From NCBI GenBank assembly GCA_029861955.1, contig JAOTYK010000020.1, positions 1 through 64,000 on the forward strand: DNA of 64,000 nt. The letters run 5' to 3'. This DNA comes from Acidobacteriota bacterium. GTDB taxonomy: Bacteria > Acidobacteriota > Polarisedimenticolia > Polarisedimenticolales > Polarisedimenticolaceae. Both the position numbers and the translations under genes were made by a program. Of the stretch, positions 17,277 to 26,287 are shown piece by piece (the stretch's first letter is position 1; each line of letters opens with the position of its first letter). Below the pieces are notes generated by a model. That model made no database searches and was not told the DNA's origin. It was given only the letters and a program-made list of their open reading frames with translations.

Positions 17277-18761
17277 ATGAACAGATTCAATCGATTGCAG
17301 GCGATCGGGTTGGCGGTACTTATCGTCGGTCTCGGTTCCATCGGTGCACCCGCGATGTCCGGCGACGGCGAGGGCGGTGACATCGGGTTCGTGGGTGGGT
17401 TCTCATTCCCGTCGGACAACGCCACCGGGAACTTCTCGAAGGCGACCGACGCGGAGTTCGGCGTCGGTGTTCGCGGTGGAATCTTGTTCAGCAACCGCTG
17501 GGGCTGGTCGATCGACGGGTTGTACACCCCGACCAGCGGTCTCTCGCCGATCAGCGACAGCGACATGATCACACTACGCACCGGCATGGAGTACTTCCTG
17601 CAGCCGGACAGCGATCGTCGTTTCTTCTTCTCGTTCGGTGGCGGCCTGACCGACATCGACTACGACACGACGAACTCGAGCTTCGATTACGGCATGTACT
17701 CCTTTGGTATCGGGCAGCGAGTTCGTGTCGGAGATTCCAACAACTTCCGTTGGGAGCTTCGCGTCGATCGCAGTTTCGATGATGATTTGGGGCCGTTTAG
17801 CGGAAAAATGAATCAGGAGCATCTCCTCTTCGCCTACTCATGGGGTTCCGGTGGGAGCCCGACCGATAGCGACGGCGACGGTGTTAGCGATCGTCGTGAC
17901 CGTTGCCCGGGAACGCCCCGCGGTGCCACCGTCGACGAGAGAGGCTGCCCCAAGGATAGCGACGGTGACGGCGTCTTCGATGGCATCGACGCCTGTCCCG
18001 ATACGCCCAAAGGCTGGCCCGTCGATGGGCGTGGTTGTGCGCTGGATAGCGACGGCGACGGTGTCGCCGACGGTAAAGACGATTGCCCCGACACGCCGAG
18101 GGGCGCGACGGTCAACGACGTCGGTTGCCCCAAAGATAGCGACGGCGACGGTGTCTGGGACGGGATCGACAAGTGCCCCGACACGCGGAAGGGCTCGACG
18201 GTCGATGCCACCGGTTGCCCGAAAGACAGCGACGGTGACGGCGTCTGGGACGGGATCGACAAGTGTCCGAATACGCCGAAGGGTGCGACCGTGGACGCCA
18301 CGGGTTGCCCGAAAGACAGCGACGGCGATGGCGTCTGGGACGGCATCGATCGCTGCCCCGACACGCCGGCCGGCGCGGAAGTTGACGAACGTGGCTGTCC
18401 GAAGCTGTTCGAAGACGAAAAGAAGTCCCTGGTCCTTGAGGGTGTCAATTTCGAGACCAACAAGGCGGTGTTGACTTCAAACTCGACGACGGTGCTGGAT
18501 CGAGTCGTCTCCTCTCTGAAGGAGTGGCCCGAGGTTCGTATCGAGGTCGGTGGACACACCGACTCCAGCGGTGCCGATAGCTACAACCAGACCCTCTCCG
18601 AGGCTCGTGCGAGAGCCGTACTCGACTACCTGGTCGAGCACGGTGTCTCGGCAGCCAGCCTGTCGGCCAAGGGTTACGGCGAGAGCAACCCGATCGCCGA
18701 CAACGGCACCCGCGCCGGTAAGGCGACGAACCGACGGGTTGAGCTGACTCGTCAGAACTAG
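17277..18761 (+). CDS. OmpA-family outer-membrane protein with thrombospondin type-3 repeats
   Basis: Protein of 494 residues: signal peptide; an N-terminal barrel-like domain (about 30-190); six 30-residue calcium-binding repeats of the form DSDGDGVxDxxDxCPxTPxG; and an OmpA C-terminal peptidoglycan-binding domain (about 385-494). The last has the binding motif GGHTDSSGADSYNQTLSEAR and ends ATNRRVELTRQN. It should tie the outer membrane to the cell wall. A good hairpin terminator follows. It stands alone between an exported protein and a CsgG-like gene. Confidence 0.93.
   Translation: MNRFNRLQAIGLAVLIVGLGSIGAPAMSGDGEGGDIGFVGGFSFPSDNATGNFSKATDAEFGVGVRGGILFSNRWGWSIDGLYTPTSGLSPISDSDMITLRTGMEYFLQPDSDRRFFFSFGGGLTDIDYDTTNSSFDYGMYSFGIGQRVRVGDSNNFRWELRVDRSFDDDLGPFSGKMNQEHLLFAYSWGSGGSPTDSDGDGVSDRRDRCPGTPRGATVDERGCPKDSDGDGVFDGIDACPDTPKGWPVDGRGCALDSDGDGVADGKDDCPDTPRGATVNDVGCPKDSDGDGVWDGIDKCPDTRKGSTVDATGCPKDSDGDGVWDGIDKCPNTPKGATVDATGCPKDSDGDGVWDGIDRCPDTPAGAEVDERGCPKLFEDEKKSLVLEGVNFETNKAVLTSNSTTVLDRVVSSLKEWPEVRIEVGGHTDSSGADSYNQTLSEARARAVLDYLVEHGVSAASLSAKGYGESNPIADNGTRAGKATNRRVELTRQN
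17865..18404 (+). repeat. Six tandem 90-base repeats coding for thrombospondin type-3 units
   Basis: Each unit codes for 30 residues starting DSDGDGV and ending in a conserved GC(P/A) plus Lys or Leu. The fourth and fifth units are nearly identical in protein and DNA, so a recent duplication and copy-number change are likely. The acidic positions would bind calcium. Confidence 0.9.
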
Positions 18762-18787
18762 TTCGTATTCGTTTACGCGTAACGATG

Positions 18788-18818
18788 AAGGCCCGTCGGG
18801 ATCTCCCGGCGGGCCTTT
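18788..18818 (+). terminator. Rho-independent terminator after the OmpA-family gene
   Basis: AAGGCCCGTCGGG and CCCGGCGGGCCTTT form a strong GC stem with an ATCT loop, followed by a short T run. It lies 27 bases after the stop codon. Confidence 0.85.
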
Positions 18819-18911
18819 TCTGATCCGCGCCTAACCTCTTAGACCTTTCCCTGGCGAGGGCCCCTGCGAGGCGCAGGGAGGCACCCGCAACCGCTGGCTA
18901 TCGGACGTCAC

Positions 18912-19097
18912 GTGTCCGTTCAGCATAGCGGCCTGGCAGCCAAGAAGGATGTCGAGCGCGTGAAGGGCGACTGGGCCGAGCGGTTCCGCGTGTTGGCCGA
19001 ACTGCTCAAGTGGCGACTCGATGCTGAGCCGACCTCGACTTGGGATAGGATATGGGCCACGATTCTTGGCACTTGGGACGAGGAGGATGACCGATGA
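18912..19097 (+). CDS. Possible small protein upstream of the CsgG-like gene
   Basis: A 61-codon frame from GTG18912 whose stop overlaps the next gene's start as ATGA. The product is charged and helix-like (AAKKDVERVKGDWAERFRVLAELLKWRLDAEP) with four Trp. The coupled stop/start favours a real gene. Against it are a weak start, no recognised family and the short length. It may simply be leader sequence; an AT-rich TAGGATAT stretch inside could belong to the next gene's promoter. Confidence 0.3.
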   Translation: MSVQHSGLAAKKDVERVKGDWAERFRVLAELLKWRLDAEPTSTWDRIWATILGTWDEEDDR

Positions 19098-20332
19098 ACA
19101 TGAGGAAGATCATGACCAAGGGAATGGCCGCCGTTGCGGCTCTGTTGATGGTCGTCGCGATCGCGACTCCCGTTCGTGCCGAGATGTTGGCTCACGCCGT
19201 GACGGAGAAAAACGGCACGGTTCCGCTCCCTGAAAGTCTGGACGCAATCGCACAGAGTCAACCCACCGATCTCGTTCAGTTGGAGTGGAGTGACTTTGGC
19301 GGCAAGCGCTCGCGCGTTCGAGTCCTGACGACCGAGAACAAGACCGGTTCCGGCGACTACTCCGCGAAGGTCAGTGGCACGGGGCCCAACGGCGAACAAT
19401 ACAACTGGACCTACGACGTCAACACCGACTACGGCAAGGTCCCGATCGAGGGGTTGGATGCCATGCTGACCGACATCCTCTTGCAGACCGGTCGATTCGA
19501 CGTCGTCGAACGCGAGAGTCTGGGCGCAATCCTCGGCGAGCAGGATCTTGCGGACGGCGGTCGAGTCGCCGCACCCAGTGCTGCGAAGAAGGGTAAGGTC
19601 CTCGGAGCACAGATGGGCATCAAGCTTGTGATCAACGCCTACGAACCTGAAGTCAAGAGCAAGAAGCGCGGCCTCGGTGGTATCGGGCGGATGATCGGCG
19701 GCAGGGCCGGTGCGGTTGCGGGGCGTGTCAACTGGCAGAACGCCGAATCCCGAGTCGGCATTACGGTGCAGATCATCAACATGGAAACGTCACAGATCTT
19801 CGGCAGCAAGCAGGTGGATGTGCGATTGAAGGCACGCAACATCGGCTTCGGCGCCGGGGGCTGGGGAATGTCCGGCGCCCTCGGCGGCTTCATGAGCAAC
19901 TACTCGGCAACACCGATCGGCCAGGCGATGATCGCCGCCGTCAACGTCGGCGTGCATCACATCGTCAAGGGAATCGGTGCGCAGGTCCCGGAAGGCGTCG
20001 TCGCCGACGTCTCGCCCGGCAAGGTGATGGTGACGATGGGCAAGGGGCAGGTAGAGACGAACGACCTGATTCGCGCGGTTGCCCTTGGTAAAGAGATCTT
20101 CCACCCGGAGACCGGTGTTCTTCTCTCTCGAGACGAGGTCGTAATCGGTGAGCTTCGCATCACTGACGTCCAGGACGGGTTTTCATTCGCGACCCCGATC
20201 GACGGCACCGACCTGACGCGGCTTGCGGCAGGCGACAAGGTCGTCGCAACCCGCGCACCCGCGGCCTATGAATACGGGCCGGACTGGGATCTGCGTGGCG
20301 GAATCAAGAAGGCAGTCGGCAAGAAGAAGTGA
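19094..20332 (+). CDS. CsgG-family exported protein
   Basis: Protein of 412 residues with a signal peptide (cut after VRA) and a CsgG/HfaB-type core. Signatures include GLDAMLTDILLQTGRFDVVERESLGAILGEQD, a lysine- and glycine-rich segment, then ESRVGITVQIINMETSQIFGSKQVD and a C-terminal part with GKVMVTMGKGQVETNDLI. CsgG forms a secretion channel for curli in the outer membrane. This protein lacks a lipobox Cys, and no curli genes adjoin it, so channel function is unproven. The start has GAGGAGG. Confidence 0.75.
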   Translation: MNMRKIMTKGMAAVAALLMVVAIATPVRAEMLAHAVTEKNGTVPLPESLDAIAQSQPTDLVQLEWSDFGGKRSRVRVLTTENKTGSGDYSAKVSGTGPNGEQYNWTYDVNTDYGKVPIEGLDAMLTDILLQTGRFDVVERESLGAILGEQDLADGGRVAAPSAAKKGKVLGAQMGIKLVINAYEPEVKSKKRGLGGIGRMIGGRAGAVAGRVNWQNAESRVGITVQIINMETSQIFGSKQVDVRLKARNIGFGAGGWGMSGALGGFMSNYSATPIGQAMIAAVNVGVHHIVKGIGAQVPEGVVADVSPGKVMVTMGKGQVETNDLIRAVALGKEIFHPETGVLLSRDEVVIGELRITDVQDGFSFATPIDGTDLTRLAAGDKVVATRAPAAYEYGPDWDLRGGIKKAVGKKK

Positions 20333-20383
20333 CACGGAGAATCCAGGCTCTACATGCGGCCGGATTCCTTATCATGGCGGACA

Positions 20384-22249
20384 ATGCAGCGCTCCGGATT
20401 CATCCAGGTCTTTCTCCTCACTGTCACGGTTGGCGGCGTGGGTGCCGGCGGCCAACTGGCGGTCACCACGATTGAACCCGCGGCCCGAGTGCTGGCCGCT
20501 CCGGTGGATAGCGCGATCGTGGTGCACTTCGACCGGCCGGTGAAGCCTGCGAGCATCACGTCCAACAGCTTCTGGGCCTTCGGTCGTTGGAGTGGCACGG
20601 CCACCGGTAGTTACAGCTTTTCGAACGGCGACCAGACCGTCACGCTGACACCTGCTCAACCCTTCTCCGCAGGGGAGACCGTCATGGTCGTCCTGTCCGA
20701 TGACATCGAGGCCGCCGACAACACGTTCCTGCGAGACCCCGGTTACTCGTACCAGTTCTGGACACGCTCGCAAGCGGTGGGGATGAGCTTCACCGAGGTG
20801 GATCGTCTTACGACCCGCACCACTCCCGCCGCCGGCACGCAGGCTTACGGTGGCTTCGCTTCGGACTTGAACGGCGATGGCTTCCTGGACATCACCATCG
20901 TTAACGAGATCACCGCGGATCTCCGTGTCTTCCTGAACAAGGCCGACGGCACCGGTGAGTTCTTCGCCTTCCTGCAGCCCACATCTCCCGCCGGCAATCA
21001 GGCCAGCCCGTCGGAGCCGACCGACTTCAATCGGGACGGTGTCGTGGATGCCGCCGTCGTCAATATCGGCGACGGTACGGTGTCGGTCCTCATGGGTATC
21101 GGCAATGGACGATTCAATCCGCAGCAACTGGTGACGGTTGGTTCCTTGCCGCGGGGGATCGCGGTACTCGATGTGGACGGTGATGGAGACATCGACATCG
21201 CCAACACCAACTCGGCCACCAACGAACTCTCCGTCATTCTCAACAACGGAAGCGGTCTGTTCGGAACGGCTACGTTCTTCGCCGCAGGCATCACGCAACC
21301 CTGGGCGATTGCCGCCGCCGACATGAACGACGACGGGATCCTGGATCTGGTGGTCGGGGGGCGAGACTCCGAGCGGATCATTGTTCATACCGCTGACGGT
21401 GCCGGCGGGTTCACGGCGGGCACATCGATTGCCGCCGGTGGTAGGGTCTGGATGTTGGTCCTCGGCGACCTGAATCGAGACGGCCACGAGGACGTCGCGA
21501 CGATCAACAGCTTCGACGCCAACGGTTCGATCCTGTTCGGGGACGGGAGCGGTGGTCTCTCGTTGCCGACAACCTACGTCGCGGATCCATTCGGACTCTC
21601 CGATGACCTGGGTGACATGAACGGGGACGGGGATCTGGACTGGATCACTTCCAGCTTTCTCGGCAACTGGAGACTCAATCTCAATGACGGACTGGGCAAC
21701 TTCACGTTTGCTCAGGAGTTCGTCGCGACCCAGGCGTCGTCATGTTCGTTGATGCTGGACTTCGACAACGATGGCGATCTGGATCTGGCGCTTATCGACG
21801 AGAGTATCGATGAGGTGATCCTGATGAAGAACGGCGGGCTCGCCCCTCCGCCCTCGGTTCCGGATGGCTCTTCCGGTAGTACGCCGCTGTCGGCGATCCG
21901 ACTCAATCCGAGTGGAACGAATGTCGAGGTCGCCTGGGATCGTTCGATCTGTCTCGACGCCGGGGATTATCAGATCCTCTACGGCGGAGGTTCGACCCTG
22001 TCGTCGTACACGGTCGATGGGAGTCAGTGCACGATCGGCACATCGTCACCCTACGTCTGGACCGGGTCCCCCGATCCCACCACGGATCCGCTGGGTTGGA
22101 TCTGGTTTCTCCTGGTGGCCACCGACGCGGGCACCACCGAGGGGGGCTGGGGAAAGGACAGCGCGGGTCTGCCCCGCGCCGTCGGTGGTTCCATCAGCGG
22201 CGAGTGCGGGATGACGAACCGCGATCTCTCCAACACGTGTGCTCCGTGA
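20384..22249 (+). CDS. Exported FG-GAP/VCBS repeat protein with Ig-like N-terminus
   Basis: Protein of about 621 residues. After a signal peptide comes a Big_5-type Ig-like domain (about 25-125, VDSAIVVHFDRPVKPASI). A beta-propeller follows with about seven calcium-binding FG-GAP signatures (DLNGDGFLDI, DFNRDGVVDA, DVDGDGDIDI, DMNDDGILDL, DLNRDGHEDV, DMNGDGDLDW, DFDNDGDLDL). The last 115 residues are the shared C-terminal module (VEVAWDRSICLDAGDYQILYG to WFLLVATDAGTTEGGWGKDS), ending in CAP. It is probably a surface or secreted adhesin-like protein. ATG20384 is preferred to ATG20354 because it directly precedes the signal peptide. Its stop overlaps the tlpA-like start (TGATG). Confidence 0.82.
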   Translation: MQRSGFIQVFLLTVTVGGVGAGGQLAVTTIEPAARVLAAPVDSAIVVHFDRPVKPASITSNSFWAFGRWSGTATGSYSFSNGDQTVTLTPAQPFSAGETVMVVLSDDIEAADNTFLRDPGYSYQFWTRSQAVGMSFTEVDRLTTRTTPAAGTQAYGGFASDLNGDGFLDITIVNEITADLRVFLNKADGTGEFFAFLQPTSPAGNQASPSEPTDFNRDGVVDAAVVNIGDGTVSVLMGIGNGRFNPQQLVTVGSLPRGIAVLDVDGDGDIDIANTNSATNELSVILNNGSGLFGTATFFAAGITQPWAIAAADMNDDGILDLVVGGRDSERIIVHTADGAGGFTAGTSIAAGGRVWMLVLGDLNRDGHEDVATINSFDANGSILFGDGSGGLSLPTTYVADPFGLSDDLGDMNGDGDLDWITSSFLGNWRLNLNDGLGNFTFAQEFVATQASSCSLMLDFDNDGDLDLALIDESIDEVILMKNGGLAPPPSVPDGSSGSTPLSAIRLNPSGTNVEVAWDRSICLDAGDYQILYGGGSTLSSYTVDGSQCTIGTSSPYVWTGSPDPTTDPLGWIWFLLVATDAGTTEGGWGKDSAGLPRAVGGSISGECGMTNRDLSNTCAP

Positions 22250-22722
22250 TGATTAGAGCCATCCTGATGACTGCCGTGTGGGTCGTCGCCGTTTCCGTGA
22301 CCGGCGCGGAGCCGGCACCGGAACTACGGGCCACCACCCTCCACGACGGCGAACTGGATCTCGCCGAACTCAATGGCAATGTGGTCCTACTCCAGTTCTG
22401 GTCCACCTATTGCGCCACCTGTATCGAAGAGCTTCCGACGCTGAAGCGTCTCCACAAGAAGCATGGCGCCGCGGGTCTGGAGATCATCGGGGTCGCGTTG
22501 GATGAGAAACCGCGGCTTGTCCGCAAAGTCATCGCCCAACAGGGAATCAACTGGCCCCAGATCTGCGACGGCTCCGGAATAGACTCTCCCATCGTCGCGG
22601 CGTATGACGTCAAGAGTACGCCACGCTACGTTCTTATCGATCGAGCGGGCAACGTGGCCGATTTCTACGTTCGTCCCAGCGAGTTAGAGCAGGCGCTGGA
22701 CACGATCTTGTCCGCCGACTAA
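22249..22722 (+). CDS. TlpA-like thioredoxin-fold protein, exported
   Basis: Protein of 157 residues with a signal peptide and a TlpA/ResA-type thioredoxin domain. The active site is Cys55-Ala-Thr-Cys58 in FWSTYCATC, and the cis-Pro lies in STPRYVLID. Such proteins reduce or handle periplasmic disulfides, for example during cytochrome c maturation. It is coupled to the preceding FG-GAP gene by a one-base overlap. A second thioredoxin-fold protein (TPR-redoxin fusion) follows after 31 bases, so the three may form an operon. Confidence 0.9.
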   Translation: MIRAILMTAVWVVAVSVTGAEPAPELRATTLHDGELDLAELNGNVVLLQFWSTYCATCIEELPTLKRLHKKHGAAGLEIIGVALDEKPRLVRKVIAQQGINWPQICDGSGIDSPIVAAYDVKSTPRYVLIDRAGNVADFYVRPSELEQALDTILSAD

Positions 22723-22753
22723 CCTTCGGCTTCCTTCTTCAGGAGATCGACCC

Positions 22754-24913
22754 ATGCGCATCGTCTTCTTAGTGCTCGTCATACCTGTCCTCTTCGCGAG
22801 TTCCCTGGCCACCGAGGAAGCAGCACAAGATGACCTGAGTCGTCTCGGCCACTCGCAACACGGTGAGGCGTTCGACGAGGGCCCGCGCAGCAAACCGTGG
22901 AAGATGGAAGGCATCGGCGTCTCGCATTTTCCGATCTCAAGCAGAGTGCCCGAAGTGCAGATGTGGTTCGATCAGGGCAACACGCTTCTTCACAACTACT
23001 GGTACTTCGAGGCAGAGCGCGCGTTCCGCTGGTGTTTGAAGCTGGATCCCGGAAATCCGATGGCCTACTGGGGATTGGCCAGGGCTGCACAGGATCGCCA
23101 GTGGGAGTTCCTTCAGGAAGCGCTCAAGCAGATCGATCGCGCGGACGAGCGAGAACGAATGTACATCGAGGCCTGGGCCGAAGCCTACAACCCGGACATG
23201 CCCTGGCCCGAACGCAATGAGAAACTGATCGAGGGTCTCGAGAAGATCATCATCAAGTACCCCGACGATCAGGAAGCGCAAGCGATCTTGTTGAACCACA
23301 GCCTCCGTTCGTCAAGTCGCATCCACAACGAGCTTCTCGCCCAACAGATCCTGGAGAAGAACCCCCTCCACCCCGGTGCGCACCACTATCGCATCCACAA
23401 CTGGGACGGGCCGGAAGGCGCCAAGGCACTCGACTCGTGTGCGGTCTTCGGAAAGCTGGCCCATGAGTCGGGACACGCCAACCACATGCCCGGCCATATC
23501 TACAGTGGGATCGGCATGTGGCACGAGGCGGCGATCTGGATGGACTCGGCGACTCGTGTCGAGAAGGCCTACATGCAAAAACGGCTGACGCTGCCGTTCA
23601 ACGCGTGGAACTACGCTCACAACCGAAACTATCTGGGCTATATCCAGGAGCATCTTGGTATGCCGTCGGCCGCCATGGACGGTGGGCGACAACTGATGGA
23701 AGCACCGCTCGACCCGACCCACAACAACCCAGACGAGGGCGACTTCAACACGTACCGGCAAGGACTCCGAACGCTGATTCGCGCATTGGTGCAGTTCGAG
23801 CGTTGGGACGAGATCCTGACGGAGGACAGCATCCCGTGGCGCGAGCGACCCAGCGACAAGCTGTGGAAGCAGTACATGGATACGCTGGCGACGCTCTACA
23901 AGGGCGACCTGCTGAAAACCGACGAGATGTTGCGTGAGTTGAAGGGGATGGAAGAAGACGTCAAGGAATCGTTCGACGCCGACTTCTACCAGATCCACTG
24001 GCGCGAGATCGAGTCGCTGTTGTTGCTCGAGCGCGGCGAGACCGTGGACGGACTGGCCTTGCTGACCGAAGCGGCCCAGCTGGAGCTCACGAAGCGGCAA
24101 GAGTTCAATGATCCGCCGGCCTACCCGCGGATGCTCTACAGCGTACTGGGGGAACAGTACCTCGAGTTCGGGAGTCCATTGCTGGCGATCGAGGCGTTCG
24201 AAATGGTCCTCGAAGAAGTAACGAATGACGGGATCGCGCTCTCGGGTCTGGCACGCGCGCATCATGCTCTCGGCAACACGGAAGAGGCCAAGCGTTTCTA
24301 CGGTCGCCTGTTGCACGTCTGGTCCGATGCCGAGCCGGGGCTTCGATGGATGGAGGACGCCGCGGCCCTTGGTCTCAAGGCGAAACCGATAGACGAGTCC
24401 GCCGGCAAGCAGAGGAGCTACCAATCAGTCGTGCTGGATGACCTGGGGCCCGAGCGTTGGGAGCCCTACCCCGCACCTTCACTACAAGGCTTCGATCCAG
24501 ACGGCGATGAGGTGACCCTCGAGGAATTCCGCGGACGACCGGTCCTGCTGATCTTCTACCTGGGTGAGCAGTGTCCTCACTGCGTCGAGCAACTAGTCGC
24601 AGTTCAGAAACGATTTCCCGACTTCGAGTTCTCGGACGTCGCGGTCCTTGCCGTGTCGAGCGATAGCCCGGACGACAATGCGGGATTCCTGGAGAGCGGT
24701 GACATCTCGTACACGCTGGTCTCCGACGTGGACTACAAGAGCGCTCGGCGATTCGGTAGTTTCGACGACTTCGAGGAACTCGAGTTGCACTCGACATTCC
24801 TGATCGATCGGAAAGGTAAGATTCGCTGGTCCCGGATCGGGGGTGGCCCGTTCATGGATATCGATTTCCTGCTGGACGAGATCGAGCGGATCGATGATCC
24901 GCCCAAAGAGTAG
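22754..24913 (+). CDS. Exported TPR protein fused to a C-terminal redoxin domain
   Basis: Protein of 719 residues with a signal peptide (cut near SLA-TEE). The N-terminal 450 residues hold helical TPR-like units (MWFDQGNTLLHNYWYFEAERAFRWCLKLDP, NPLHPGAHHYRIHNW). The C-terminal 170 residues are an AhpC/TSA-type redoxin with Cys607-Pro-His-Cys610 (YLGEQCPHC) and STFLIDRKGKIRW. The CPHC pair resembles DsbA (CPHC), not a peroxiredoxin CP site. It may be a scaffolded disulfide oxidoreductase. Placement next to the TlpA-like protein supports a redox role. Confidence 0.82.
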   Translation: MRIVFLVLVIPVLFASSLATEEAAQDDLSRLGHSQHGEAFDEGPRSKPWKMEGIGVSHFPISSRVPEVQMWFDQGNTLLHNYWYFEAERAFRWCLKLDPGNPMAYWGLARAAQDRQWEFLQEALKQIDRADERERMYIEAWAEAYNPDMPWPERNEKLIEGLEKIIIKYPDDQEAQAILLNHSLRSSSRIHNELLAQQILEKNPLHPGAHHYRIHNWDGPEGAKALDSCAVFGKLAHESGHANHMPGHIYSGIGMWHEAAIWMDSATRVEKAYMQKRLTLPFNAWNYAHNRNYLGYIQEHLGMPSAAMDGGRQLMEAPLDPTHNNPDEGDFNTYRQGLRTLIRALVQFERWDEILTEDSIPWRERPSDKLWKQYMDTLATLYKGDLLKTDEMLRELKGMEEDVKESFDADFYQIHWREIESLLLLERGETVDGLALLTEAAQLELTKRQEFNDPPAYPRMLYSVLGEQYLEFGSPLLAIEAFEMVLEEVTNDGIALSGLARAHHALGNTEEAKRFYGRLLHVWSDAEPGLRWMEDAAALGLKAKPIDESAGKQRSYQSVVLDDLGPERWEPYPAPSLQGFDPDGDEVTLEEFRGRPVLLIFYLGEQCPHCVEQLVAVQKRFPDFEFSDVAVLAVSSDSPDDNAGFLESGDISYTLVSDVDYKSARRFGSFDDFEELELHSTFLIDRKGKIRWSRIGGGPFMDIDFLLDEIERIDDPPKE

Positions 24914-24945
24914 GGCCGGCACCGTCATCTAGACGGCACCGGCCC
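24913..24945 (+). terminator. Possible terminator between convergent genes
   Basis: GGGCCGGCACCGTC and GACGGCACCGGCCC form a long stem with one two-base mismatch and an ATCTA loop. No T run follows, so it is a weak Rho-independent candidate. Its place right after the stop codon and before a convergent gene supports a termination role. Confidence 0.45.
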
Positions 24946-24970
24946 CGAGAGTCACAACCCTTGGGTTCGT

Positions 24971-26128
24971 TCAGTCGAAGCAGAGTGCTTCGGGAGCCCA
25001 GGCACAGAGGGCTTCGAATAGAGCTTCCGGGTCAGCGATCTCACAGTCTGGATCGTTCAGAACGTCGATCGAGTCCCCGATGCAGGTGACTTCTTCGCGT
25101 TCGCCGGTCGGTTCACCGTCTTCAAACTTTGTTGCCAGTACGAATCCCGTGCCGGGGAGGTAGTACTTATTCTCGGAGTCGCCAGGATCGCGGGGGTTGA
25201 GTTCAAACGTCTGTAGGCAGGCGCCTCCGCAGGGGAAGGCTTCCACATCTCCGCCTTCGTCCTCTGAAGGCGTCGCCGCAAGACTCAGATACTTGACATA
25301 GTCCTCGGCTTCGTCCGATGCCATCTCCTGTCGATCGCCCTCGCCGACGATGGGCATGGCGCGAAGAAGGTAACCGGCCAGCGCACGATCCGTCAGGTGG
25401 GCGAAGGAGCCGTCCGTGTTGTCAATCAGGCCGTCTTCGACCTCATACGTATTCTCGCCGCAGTAGATGATGTCTCCGTCCAGGTTCTGGGCATACCAGT
25501 CCTGAGTAACCTCGATAGCCTCGTACTCGATCACGCCTTCGTCGTCCTCGCCTTCCTCGAATGCGAAGTCTCTGACAACGCGGCAAGGGATCCCGCCAAC
25601 ATCAATGACCTCATCGGTCGTCGTCAGCACAACGATCTCATCCTCGGCGTGGATGACATGGGTATGACCTTCGGTGAGGGGCCAGTACGGGTTGGGATCG
25701 ACGCTGTCACCGATGTCGTTGGGATCCACAAAATCAGCCGGATCGAAGTCCGGTAGGAAGGGCTCCTGGCCCAGAAGATCGCAGAGGTCGCGTCGGGCCT
25801 CGAACACGTCGGCGCACTCCTCGGACATCTCGTCGGCGGCCTCCCGGGCCTCGGCGCGACACTCGTCCTTATTTTCGGGATCCGTCACGTAAATGCAATC
25901 GGCGCGGTGGACAAGATAGTCATCCCGTCGATCGGCGGCGCAAGCCCACTTGAGTAGGTATGCATGCGTGTTGCACGCATGACTGCTGTGAAAACTTCGC
26001 TCCATCACGCTCGAACCCCCTCGATTCTCGAGGGAAAGTGTCGTCGCGCGGTCTGCGGCGGTGGCTGACACCAGGACGATGGTCATCGATACAACCAGAA
26101 AAACAAGAATTCGAAAGCGCTTATTCAT
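24971..26128 (-). CDS. Exported acidic, cysteine-containing protein of unknown function
   Basis: Protein of 385 residues with a signal peptide (cut near SATA-ADR). The mature part is strongly acidic (DFDPADFVDPNDIGDSVDPNP, EEGEDDEGVIEYEAIEVTQDW) with about a dozen cysteines spread along it, probably forming disulfides. No known domain was recognised. ATG26128 was chosen for the AGGAGG site six bases upstream; longer frames exist but give no signal peptide. It diverges from another exported-protein gene. Confidence 0.72.
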   Translation of the reverse strand: MNKRFRILVFLVVSMTIVLVSATAADRATTLSLENRGGSSVMERSFHSSHACNTHAYLLKWACAADRRDDYLVHRADCIYVTDPENKDECRAEAREAADEMSEECADVFEARRDLCDLLGQEPFLPDFDPADFVDPNDIGDSVDPNPYWPLTEGHTHVIHAEDEIVVLTTTDEVIDVGGIPCRVVRDFAFEEGEDDEGVIEYEAIEVTQDWYAQNLDGDIIYCGENTYEVEDGLIDNTDGSFAHLTDRALAGYLLRAMPIVGEGDRQEMASDEAEDYVKYLSLAATPSEDEGGDVEAFPCGGACLQTFELNPRDPGDSENKYYLPGTGFVLATKFEDGEPTGEREEVTCIGDSIDVLNDPDCEIADPEALFEALCAWAPEALCFD

Positions 26129-26287
26129 GGTTCCTCCTCTCGCTATTGACACGGCGTTGGCCAGGTGGGTTCCAGGCTCGTTTCGTACCCGGTTAGACGC
26201 GAAGGAGTCCGATAATCCTTCGGAACTATCCACGAGTTATGAAATTCGTAGCGAGACGCGAAAACCGATCGTATTCGAACAGGTAAC

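Noticed and set aside
17865-18404. Regular repeats considered as a CRISPR array
   Set aside because: There are no unique spacers; the 90-base units are continuous coding sequence for calcium-binding repeats.
18862-18878. CCCTGCG-AGG-CGCAGGG hairpin considered as a second terminator
   Set aside because: No T run follows, and the OmpA-family gene already has a strong terminator at 18788-18818.
19094-20332. Curli secretion locus
   Set aside because: Only a CsgG-like protein is present; no csgA/B/E/F-like genes adjoin, and the lipobox is missing.
20372-21487. A 371-codon frame opposite the FG-GAP gene
   Set aside because: It arises from the Asp/Gly-rich repeats read backwards and shows no domain, signal or ribosome site.
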